Made by a program: the position numbers and the translations under genes. A stretch of DNA of 64,000 nt from Deinococcus roseus (GTDB lineage Bacteria; Deinococcota; Deinococci; Deinococcales; Deinococcaceae), in contig NZ_BMOD01000003.1 of the NCBI RefSeq assembly GCF_014646895.1, positions 186,001-250,000 on the forward strand, written 5' to 3'. A model generated the notes under the pieces. The model was not told the origin of the DNA. It did not search any database and was given only the letters and a program-made list of their open reading frames with translations. This document shows, in pieces, positions 57,465 through 64,000 of this stretch (within the stretch, counting starts at the first letter, position 1; the number at the start of each line of letters is the position of its first letter).

Positions 57465-58829
57465 TTAGAGGGGCATTTCCAGGCTGATGGTGGTTCCCTC
57501 TTTCAGGACGCTCTGGGCAGAGATTTTGCCACTGTGCAATTCCACAATGGAGCGGGCGATGGCCAATCCCAATCCAGATCCTCCGCCATTTTCCGGGCTG
57601 CGGGTTTCATCCACCCGGTAAAAACGCTCGAAGATAAACGGCAATTTCTCTGCAGGGATCCCCACTCCCGTGTCCTGTACCTGCAAAACCACAGCATCTT
57701 GCACTTTTTTCCCGATCAGGCGGATTTCGCCGCCTTCCGGGGTGTAATGCAGGGCGTTGTTCACCAGATTGCCCAGCACCTGCCGCATGCGTTCCACATC
57801 CAGAGAAAGGTCAGGCAGTTTCCCTTCAACCTGCACCGTCAGTCGGATGTTCTGCTTCTCGGCCCGGAAAGAAAAGGCTTTCTGGATGCTGTGCAGCAAG
57901 GTTTCTGGAGGGGTCAGGTCTCTGGAAAGCGTGAGCATTCCTGCGTCTGCCAGAGAGAGCAGGCGCAAATCATCCACCAGGTTTTGCAGCAGCAAAAGTT
58001 CATCGTAGACCACTTCCAGGCGTTCCTGGGTGGCTTTGAGTTTGCCCTGTTGCATGGACTGCACATAACCAGAAGCCACCGTTAAGGGGGTTCCCAGGTC
58101 ATGGGCGATGTCGGCAATCATCTGGCGGCGCTGCACCTCGGCTTTGACCAGCTGGTCGCTCATCTGGTTGAAGGCTTCGGTGAGGGTGCCCACCTCGTCT
58201 GTGCTGGTGACCGGCACAGGATCCTGTTTCTTGCCAAATTTGAGGGTGCTGGCTGCCAGGGTCAGGCGTTCCAGCGGCCCGATCAACTGTCTGGACACAA
58301 AAGCGCCCAGCAAGAGGGACAGCACCAGACCAATGCTTCCAGCCACCAGCAGGGTGCGGTTGGCACTGACAATCAGGGCTTCACCTTCGCGGCCCCAGGA
58401 GCCTTCATTGTGCAGGGTGTCTTTGAACACCGTTCCAATCACCTGATTGTTGAACGTCAGGGTTTTTTTCAGGGTGAAGGCAGCAAGGTCAGGATGGCTA
58501 CCGGGTTGCATGTTGGTGACCGAGGACACCAGTTCTCCCTCGGTGTTCACCACGCCAATGAAGCGCTGGGGCATGGGTCTTCCTCTGTTTGCTGGACCGG
58601 GAGCATCCCTGCGGTCTCTGGGAATCAGCCCTTCCCAGCTGCCTTGTTGCTGGTAAAAACGCAAAGCAGCATCTGCAAACTGGTTGAATTCATTTTCCTC
58701 CACACTGCGCTGGAAGGAGTGCACGCTCAGGTTCTGGATCACCAGGGCAAAAGAAAGCAAACCGGCCAGGCTGGCCACCGCAAACCCGATCATCAGGTTC
58801 AGACGCAAGGAACGGCGCAGCAACATCAT
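57465..58829 (-). CDS. Sensor histidine kinase (HAMP), orphan
   Basis: 454 residues from the ATG at 58829, giving a proper first membrane helix (LNLMIGFAVASLAGLLSFALVI). A periplasmic sensor (about 33-155) and second helix (near 165-185) are followed by HAMP. HisKA phospho-His is in MIADIAHDLGTPLTVASGYV; the N box is VNNALHYTPEGGEI and the G boxes are DTGVGIP and GGGSGLGLAIA. All catalytic motifs are intact. No response-regulator gene adjoins it; the upstream neighbour is a divergent MarR gene. Signal unknown. Confidence 0.9.
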   Translation of the reverse strand: MMLLRRSLRLNLMIGFAVASLAGLLSFALVIQNLSVHSFQRSVEENEFNQFADAALRFYQQQGSWEGLIPRDRRDAPGPANRGRPMPQRFIGVVNTEGELVSSVTNMQPGSHPDLAAFTLKKTLTFNNQVIGTVFKDTLHNEGSWGREGEALIVSANRTLLVAGSIGLVLSLLLGAFVSRQLIGPLERLTLAASTLKFGKKQDPVPVTSTDEVGTLTEAFNQMSDQLVKAEVQRRQMIADIAHDLGTPLTVASGYVQSMQQGKLKATQERLEVVYDELLLLQNLVDDLRLLSLADAGMLTLSRDLTPPETLLHSIQKAFSFRAEKQNIRLTVQVEGKLPDLSLDVERMRQVLGNLVNNALHYTPEGGEIRLIGKKVQDAVVLQVQDTGVGIPAEKLPFIFERFYRVDETRSPENGGGSGLGLAIARSIVELHSGKISAQSVLKEGTTISLEMPL

Positions 58830-58977
58830 GCGTTGGCCTCCAGTTTCTTCCAGACAGAGCACCAATCCAACCCGCACAGAACAGATGTTTTCACTGTTTT
58901 CAGTGTCCATGTTTTGCAGGGGCAAAGTCAAATGTGTATTTGTCCAGATGCCCAGAAAACCGCATCATGAAGGGGAC

Positions 58978-59007
58978 TTGAAATTAGATAGGTCGCCTAT
59001 CTATCAT
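58978..59007 (+). promoter_or_regulatory. MarR promoter with 19-bp palindromic operator
   Basis: -35 TTGAAA (58978-58983), 18-nt spacer, -10 TATCAT (59002-59007), then 6 nt to the ATG at 59014. TAGATAGG-tcg-CCTATCTA (58985-59003) sits between and over the two hexamers: a classic autorepression layout. Confidence 0.65.
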
Positions 59008-59013
59008 ATGAAC

Positions 59014-59457
59014 ATGACAGAAGGTCCGCTGGATGTGTTTCAACTGGCCAACCAGCTGCGCCCGGTGCTGCTGAAACTGGGCCGCAGGCTGCGGAGCGAA
59101 ACCCAGGCAGAGGGGGTCAGCAGCGTGCAAATCACCCTGCTGATGGTGATGCAGAAAAACCCCCATTACACAGCTGCAGATCTGGCCGCTTCCGAAGGAA
59201 TCAGCGGTCCCACCCTGATGGGGCACCTCAACAAACTGGAAGGACAGAACCTGATTGAACGCATCAAACCAGCCACAGGAGACCGCCGCCGCACCGAACT
59301 GCACCTCACTGAAAAAGGCCAGAAATTCATCGAGGAGGTGCGGGAAAAACGTGCCCTGTGGCTTGCAGAACGCCTGAAACAGCTGGACAAAGCCCAGCAG
59401 CAAGCCATCTTGCAGGCCATTGAACCTTTGCAGCACCTGCTTGAGGCGAAAACATGA
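59014..59457 (+). CDS. MarR-family regulator
   Basis: 147 residues if the ATG at 59014 is used (leaderless, 6 nt after the -10); an ATG at 59008 is the alternative. Winged helix: YTAADLAASEGISGPTLMGHLNKLEGQNLIERI followed by the wing DRRRTELHLTEKG. It probably represses itself and the overlapping MFS gene (ATGA), with release by an exported compound. The 19-bp palindrome in the promoter is the likely operator. Confidence 0.88.
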   Translation: MTEGPLDVFQLANQLRPVLLKLGRRLRSETQAEGVSSVQITLLMVMQKNPHYTAADLAASEGISGPTLMGHLNKLEGQNLIERIKPATGDRRRTELHLTEKGQKFIEEVREKRALWLAERLKQLDKAQQQAILQAIEPLQHLLEAKT

Positions 59458-60701
59458 GCAGTGCCCGCCCGGTTCAGCCGCTGCAAAGAACGTTTGCCAG
59501 CCTGAAACGCTACCGCAATTACCGCCTGCTGTTTCAGGGACAGGTGATTTCCCAGATTGGCACCAAGCTGCAGGATGCTGCCCAGGCCTGGGTGGTGCTG
59601 CAACTCACCCAATCACCTGCAGAAGTGGGACTGATGACCGCCTGCCTGTTTGGACCTTACGCGGTTTTCGGTTTGCTGGGTGGTCCCCTCACAGACCGTC
59701 TGGATGCCCGGAAAACCATGGTGGTCACGCAGATCATCGCCATGCTCTGTGCAGCCATGCTGGCGTTGCTGTCTTTTACGGGCCACCTCACGGTGCTCTG
59801 GATGGACGGCATTGCTCTGATGCGCGGCCTCGTGCTCGTGCTCAACAACCCGGCCAGACAGGTGCTGATCCGGCAGAGTGTGGAGCGATCAGACCTCTCC
59901 AATGCGGTGGCCCTCAACTCCACCATTTTCAATTCGGCCCGGATTCTGGGCCCCAGCCTGGGAGGGGTGCTGCTGGCCTCGGTGGGTGCGGGATGGTGTT
60001 TTCTGATCAATGCACTGGCCTTTCTGCCGGTGGTCTGGGGCCTGATCCGCATGAACCCGGAAGAACTGTTCCCCCTCAAAAAGAGTGTTCAGAAAGAAAG
60101 CCTCATAAAGCAACTGAATCAGGGCTTGTGTTATGCCTTCCAGACCCCTGAATTGCAGATGCCTTTTATTGTGCTGCTGGTGGTGTCCCTGTTCTGCCTG
60201 AATTTCAATGTCTCACTGCCCATTGTGGCCTCCCACTTGCTGCACACCGATGCTGTCGGTTTTGGCCTGATCTCTGCCGTCTTTGGCGGAGGTGCCCTGC
60301 TGGGCGCACTGACCTCTGCCACCCTGAGCAAACCCAGAACCCGCACCATGCTGGCAGGAGCACTGGGACTCGGGCTTTCCCTGGTGCTGGTGGGTTTTTC
60401 CAGCCAGGCCCTGCTGGCAGGCATCGGGCTATTCCTGACCGGATTTTGCTTCACCATCTACACCACCACCACCAACGCCAGCGTGCAACTGAAAGCCAGC
60501 GATGAATACCAGGGCAGAATTGCCTCCCTGTACGCCTACATCTTCACGGGGACCAATCCACTTGGAGCCCTGCTGATCGGGCATCTGGCCTCTGCAGGCA
60601 ATGCCCGCCTGTCCTTCTGGTTGCCAGGTTTGCTGGCGGTGGTTGCTGCAGGACTCGGGCATCTGGCGCACCAGAAGAGAAAAACCATCCCGGCCAATTG
60701 A
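59454..60701 (+). CDS. MFS transporter (EntS-like MFS_3)
   Basis: 415 residues, about 12 helices. N-terminus RYRNYRLLFQGQVISQIGTKLQDAAQAWVVLQLT and motif A-like GGPLTDRLDARKTMVVTQI match the MFS_3 group of exporters (EntS, macrolide-efflux-like). It is in an operon with the MarR regulator, a common efflux arrangement. Substrate unknown. Confidence 0.88.
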   Translation: MSSARPVQPLQRTFASLKRYRNYRLLFQGQVISQIGTKLQDAAQAWVVLQLTQSPAEVGLMTACLFGPYAVFGLLGGPLTDRLDARKTMVVTQIIAMLCAAMLALLSFTGHLTVLWMDGIALMRGLVLVLNNPARQVLIRQSVERSDLSNAVALNSTIFNSARILGPSLGGVLLASVGAGWCFLINALAFLPVVWGLIRMNPEELFPLKKSVQKESLIKQLNQGLCYAFQTPELQMPFIVLLVVSLFCLNFNVSLPIVASHLLHTDAVGFGLISAVFGGGALLGALTSATLSKPRTRTMLAGALGLGLSLVLVGFSSQALLAGIGLFLTGFCFTIYTTTTNASVQLKASDEYQGRIASLYAYIFTGTNPLGALLIGHLASAGNARLSFWLPGLLAVVAAGLGHLAHQKRKTIPAN

Positions 60702-60710
60702 ACCGGGATG
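60680..60710 (-). terminator. Terminator between convergent genes
   Basis: CATCCCGG (60686-60693) / CCGGGATG (60703-60710). The minus-strand tail is GTTTTTC, serving the PRC-barrel-like gene; it overlaps the MFS gene end. Confidence 0.65.
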
Positions 60711-60726
60711 TGGCATTGAAAAGGAT

Positions 60727-60975
60727 TCAGCCGCGCAGGGGTTTTCTGAGGTAGGCGTTGTCCATCAGTTCCTTGTTGCTCCACCTGAGGTGCACATCGT
60801 CTTCCACCTCGCGCACGGAACTGAGTGGCACCCACACCTGCTCACCGGATGCATTCAAAGTGATCTGGATGTGCTCATCTTCGGCGGTGTCCACAATGCC
60901 GCGCAGGATGCCCCTGTCGCAGAGCACCATCATGCCGCGTCGGATTTCTGGAGTGAGGTCTGAACTGTAGGTCAT
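60727..60975 (-). CDS. Small PRC-barrel-like (DUF2171-type) protein
   Basis: 82 residues from the ATG at 60975 (GGAGGG 6 nt upstream). Pattern IRRGMMVLCDRGILRGIVDTAEDEHIQITL..VWVPLSSVREVEDDVHLRWSNKEL fits small DUF2171/PRC-barrel proteins (G-x-V-D turn, VPLSxV, DDVHL). Function unknown; the family is tied to stress responses in some bacteria. Confidence 0.65.
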   Translation of the reverse strand: MTYSSDLTPEIRRGMMVLCDRGILRGIVDTAEDEHIQITLNASGEQVWVPLSSVREVEDDVHLRWSNKELMDNAYLRKPLRG

Positions 60976-61222
60976 GGTTGTTCCCTCCAACGGATGACTT
61001 TTACCGGGGAGCTTTGCGGCTCCGGCCTACGGGTGTACAGCCCCCTGCACCACTTCAGACACAACGAGAACACCACCCATGGTTTGCACCATGCAAGAAA
61101 TCGAATGGGAAAGACACCTGAGGTCAGTCTAAGGGGCTTTTTCCCTTTAGATTCCGGCGTTTTTCACCATTGGGCTGCCAGGCTTCTTTAAACTTGTCAG
61201 CTCATGGTAGCACAATCCGCAA
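60976..61222. other. Intergenic region
   Basis: No gene supported. One hairpin-like near-palindrome (TCTAAGGGGC...CCCTTTAGA, about 61126-61153) and nothing else recognisable. Confidence 0.5.
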
Positions 61223-61247
61223 AATGCCACGGAAATTGCGTGGCATT
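61219..61247 (-). terminator. Terminator of the AspT-like gene
   Basis: AATGCCACG (61223-61231) / CGTGGCATT (61239-61247) perfect 9-bp stem, 7-nt loop; the minus-strand tail TTGCGG follows a T-rich end. Confidence 0.65.
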
Positions 61248-61272
61248 CTGGGTTTCGCTCAAGAGCTTCAGG

Positions 61273-62871
61273 TCACAGCAGCAAGAGCACCTGCACCAGA
61301 ATGATCTTCAGAACCATCGCCAGCGGATACACACTGGCATAACCCAGGTTGGGGGCCTCGTTGCCGGTTTGCTCTCCCGCGTAGGCCAGCACGGCAGGCT
61401 GGGTTTGTTGCCCGGCCAGCACGCCCAGCAGGATGCTCATGGGGATTTTCAGCAGGCGGTACCCGATCAAGAGGGTGCCTCCGGCCACCAGCACCGTGAC
61501 CAGCACACCAATCAGGAAGATGTACAGGCTTTCCATGCCGCTGAACCCAGAGACGAATTTGTATCCGCTGCGGATGCCCACCCCGGCCAGAAACAGCACC
61601 ACGCCAATCTGCCTGAGGGTGAGGTTGGCGCTGTAAGGCAGCGTCCAGACCAGTTTTCCGGTGCGGCCCAGTGCACCCAGAATCAGACCCACCAGGAGGG
61701 GGCCACCCGCCACACCCAGTTTGAAGGTGTGTCCTCCGGGCAGCGGGAAAACCACCATGCCCAGCAGCAATCCCAGCCCCAGACCCACGCTGAAGGTCAG
61801 CAAATTGATCTCCGAGAGGTGCTTGTAAGAATCCCCCAGGTACTGGCTGACCTTCTGAATCTGGGTGGTTTCGCCCAGCACGCGCACCCGGTCCCCCAGT
61901 TCCAGCACGGTGTCCGGGGTGGGCACGATGTCGCGGTCCCCACGGCGCACACGGGTCAGGATGATCCCGAATTTTTTGCGCAGTTGAAGGTTCCTGAGGG
62001 GTCTGCCCACCACGCTTTCCCGGCTCACAAACATCCGCCTGAAATCGAAGTGGCTGCGGTCTGCTTCCAGCACCTCATTGCTGGGGATGCCCAGATGCTG
62101 GATCACCTCTTCCACAGCTTCCGGGGCACCCACCACAGACACCACATCCCCTTCACGCAGGACCAGGTGCTCCTCGGCCAGAGACAGCACCCCTTTGCGG
62201 GAGATGCGGGCGAACATCACGTTCCAGTGGTGCTCGTGCAGCAACTCCTGCACGGTCTGGGTGTAGGTGCCTTTCACCTGCACGGCACGGGTCACCAGTT
62301 CTTCGACCTGCATGTGCAGGTCTTTCGCTTCCTGGTCCAGCCGCACCTTCAGTACTTTCTGCAGGATGTGGGCACACAGCAGCACCCCGATCACACCCAT
62401 CGGATAGGCCAGCGAGTACCCCAGCACAGGATCTCCCAGTTCAGGACGGTTCTTCACGGCCTCCAGCACTGCAGCGAGGGCAGGTGTGTTGGTGAGGCTG
62501 CCTGCAAAAAGACCTGCCATCACTCCGGCTTTCAGTCCGGCCCCCTTGCCCAGCAGGAACACCAGCACCGGAGCCACAATCAACATGCCTGCCACCAGCA
62601 GGTTGTATTTGACCCCTGCACCTTTCAGGGCAGACACGAAATGTGGCCCACTGGCGAGTGCGATGGTGTACACAAACAGCACCAGACCCAGCTCATAAAT
62701 GCTGCTGTCCAGCTTGATGTCCGGGCTGAGGGACCCGACCAGCAGCCCGGCGAACAGCACCCCGGCCACCCCCAGGCTGAAGCCTGCAATTTTCACCTGT
62801 CCGAGCAAATGCCCCAGAATTGCCGTGACAAACACCACCAGCAGCGAATTTTCAATCAGCAGAGCAACCAT
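61273..62871 (-). CDS. AspT/YidE-family exchanger with two TrkA-C domains
   Basis: 532 residues. Five to six helices at each end (LLVGSLSPDIKLDSSIYELGLVLFVYTIALASGPHFV; GLGLLLGMVVFPLPG...GLILGALGRTGKLVWTLP) enclose two RCK_C/TrkA-C domains (about 205-370; GVLSLAEEHLVLREGDVVSVVG and ILTRVRRGDRDIVPTPDTVLELGDRVRVLG). This is the aspartate:alanine exchanger architecture, but most members have unknown substrates. Monocistronic, with its own terminator. Confidence 0.88.
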   Translation of the reverse strand: MVALLIENSLLVVFVTAILGHLLGQVKIAGFSLGVAGVLFAGLLVGSLSPDIKLDSSIYELGLVLFVYTIALASGPHFVSALKGAGVKYNLLVAGMLIVAPVLVFLLGKGAGLKAGVMAGLFAGSLTNTPALAAVLEAVKNRPELGDPVLGYSLAYPMGVIGVLLCAHILQKVLKVRLDQEAKDLHMQVEELVTRAVQVKGTYTQTVQELLHEHHWNVMFARISRKGVLSLAEEHLVLREGDVVSVVGAPEAVEEVIQHLGIPSNEVLEADRSHFDFRRMFVSRESVVGRPLRNLQLRKKFGIILTRVRRGDRDIVPTPDTVLELGDRVRVLGETTQIQKVSQYLGDSYKHLSEINLLTFSVGLGLGLLLGMVVFPLPGGHTFKLGVAGGPLLVGLILGALGRTGKLVWTLPYSANLTLRQIGVVLFLAGVGIRSGYKFVSGFSGMESLYIFLIGVLVTVLVAGGTLLIGYRLLKIPMSILLGVLAGQQTQPAVLAYAGEQTGNEAPNLGYASVYPLAMVLKIILVQVLLLL

Positions 62872-62949
62872 GTTTTCCTCCTGGTTGTGTCATTTTGGAT
62901 GTGCAATTCCTGCAATTCCACACTTGATCCACACTGTACACGCCCTCAC

Positions 62950-62989
62950 AAAAACAACTCCGGAGTGGCACCTGTTGCCGCCCCCGGAG
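62950..62989 (-). terminator. Terminator-like hairpin after pckG
   Basis: CTCCGG (62958-62963) / CCGGAG (62984-62989), 20-nt loop, minus-strand tail TTGTTTTTG, 17 nt past the PEP carboxykinase stop. Confidence 0.55.
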
Positions 62990-63006
62990 AAGAAAGCGCA
63001 ATCAGG

Positions 63007-64000
63007 TCAACTGTGGAACAGTTCCCAGTGCTCTGGTGCCCGCCAGAGGCTGGACAGAATCAATTCCTTGATGAAAATGAATTCCTTGGGCAGTTTGTCG
63101 TACAGCTTCATGAACAGTTCGTTGTGTCCCGAGATCTCTTTTTCCCACACGTCCCGGTCCACACTCATGATGGCATTGAACTGCTCTTCGGAGAAGTCCA
63201 GACCCCGCCAGTCGATGTCTTCATAACGGGGAACCCATCCCAGCGGGCTTTCCAGACTGGAAGCGTGGCCTCTGGCGCGTTCCACCACCCATTTGAGGAT
63301 GCGCATGTTCTCCCCGAAACCGGGCCACACAAACTTGCCGTTCTCGTCTTTGCGGAACCAGTTCACATTGAAAATGCGCGGTGGGTTGGGCAGGCTGCGC
63401 CCAAAGTTCAGCCAGTGGTTGAAGTAATCGGCCATGTGGTAGCCCACGAAAGGCAACATGGCAAACGGATCGCGGCGCACCTCTCCAAGCTGTCCAAAAG
63501 CAGCAGCAGTCATTTCCGAACCCATGGTGGCAGCGGCATACACCCCGTAATTCCAGTTGAAAGACTGGTACACCAGCGGCATCACACTGCTGCGCCTGCC
63601 CCCGAAAATGAAGGCCGAGATGGGCACACCCTGGGGATCATCATAAGCCGGGTCCACAGAGGGGCACTGGCTCAGAGGAGCGGTGAAACGGCTGTTGGCG
63701 TGTGCGGCTTTGCGACCACAGTCCGGGGTCCAGTCCTGCCCGGTCCAGTCGATCAGGTGCGCAGGGGCTTCCTTGCTCAGGCCTTCCCACCACACATCCC
63801 CATCGTCCGTGAGGGCCACATTGGTGAAGATGGTGTTTTCCTGGATGCTGGCAATGGCGTTGGGGTTGCTCTCGGTGTTGGTTCCGGGGGCCACGCCAAA
63901 GAAACCAGCTTCAGGGTTGATGGCGTAAATCTTGCCGTCTGCAGCAGGTTTGATCCAGGCGATGTCGTCTCCCACGGTGCTGATTTCCCAGCCCTCTTCC
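63007..64000 (-). CDS. pckG: Phosphoenolpyruvate carboxykinase (GTP), C-terminal part
   Basis: The last 331 residues; the frame continues past the right edge (upstream codons read EGWEISTVGDDIAW, as in GTP-type PEPCK), so the first GTG in the window (63975) is not the start. Motifs of the GTP family: GFFGVAPGTN, the FGGRRSSVMPLVYQSFNW segment near the Mn and nucleotide sites, and the guanine-binding NVNWFRKDENGKFVWPGFGENMRIL. It converts oxaloacetate to PEP in gluconeogenesis. Transcribed toward the AspT-like gene. Confidence 0.95.
   Translation of the reverse strand, partial: EEGWEISTVGDDIAWIKPAADGKIYAINPEAGFFGVAPGTNTESNPNAIASIQENTIFTNVALTDDGDVWWEGLSKEAPAHLIDWTGQDWTPDCGRKAAHANSRFTAPLSQCPSVDPAYDDPQGVPISAFIFGGRRSSVMPLVYQSFNWNYGVYAAATMGSEMTAAAFGQLGEVRRDPFAMLPFVGYHMADYFNHWLNFGRSLPNPPRIFNVNWFRKDENGKFVWPGFGENMRILKWVVERARGHASSLESPLGWVPRYEDIDWRGLDFSEEQFNAIMSVDRDVWEKEISGHNELFMKLYDKLPKEFIFIKELILSSLWRAPEHWELFHS

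Overview
The window looks like chromosome from a Deinococcus-type bacterium (Deinococcota). This is inferred from moderate-to-high GC, many genes whose -10 hexamer lies only 5-8 nt before the start codon (leaderless mRNAs, common in Deinococcus), two class-II cyclic-di-GMP riboswitch-like leaders, and abundant small intergenic repeats. No rRNA, tRNA, CRISPR array, transposase or integrase was found. Both edges cut genes: an MBL-fold hydrolase on the left and GTP-type PEP carboxykinase on the right.

Layout. 1-6.2 kb: MBL hydrolase and an SDR, then a minus-strand fabF / PaaI thioesterase / TetR operon, a small secreted protein and a ROK repressor with its own promoter and AACGTT operators. 6.3-16 kb: a large alpha-2-macroglobulin-like protein, a diguanylate cyclase with a sugar-binding-type sensor, a beta-lactamase-fold serine hydrolase and a LacI regulator. 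16.5-24.1 kb: a galactan-type sugar locus (binding protein, one polypeptide carrying both ABC permeases, GH2 glycosidase, GH53 lipoprotein galactanase). 24-27 kb: small genes, a DUF2239 gene and an MFS pump set among repeats. 27.3-35.8 kb: a nucleoside uptake and salvage operon (ABC ATPase, two permeases, deoC, pdp, deoD, deoB) behind a promoter holding two perfect GTCATACGTATGAC palindromes. 36-42.4 kb: small proteins, an RluA-like synthase lacking the usual catalytic Asp, a LacI regulator, a Kef-type antiporter, a medium-chain dehydrogenase and a DUF1349 protein. 42.5-44.9 kb: a nucleotidyltransferase/lasso-B2 fusion facing an HprK-like kinase and a PqqD/RRE protein. 45.3-49 kb: MoxR, DUF58 and TgpA-type transglutaminase. 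49-54.6 kb: a riboswitch-controlled locus encoding an usher-like outer-membrane protein, a chaperone-like Ig protein and three small pilin-like secreted proteins. 54.6-64 kb: a Bro-N-like protein, split chromate transporter, KOW protein, orphan histidine kinase, MarR/MFS pair, AspT-like exchanger and PEP carboxykinase.

Most interesting: (1) the 49-54.6 kb surface-fibre-like locus, with one c-di-GMP-II leader that appears to act through a Shine-Dalgarno hairpin and a second that precedes an intrinsic terminator; a GGDEF protein in the same window could supply the signal; (2) the lasso-like maturation genes without cyclase, exporter or evident precursor; (3) intergenic gaps filled with several 7-bp-period repeats plus a covarying palindrome family; (4) several promoter/operator arrangements readable at base level.
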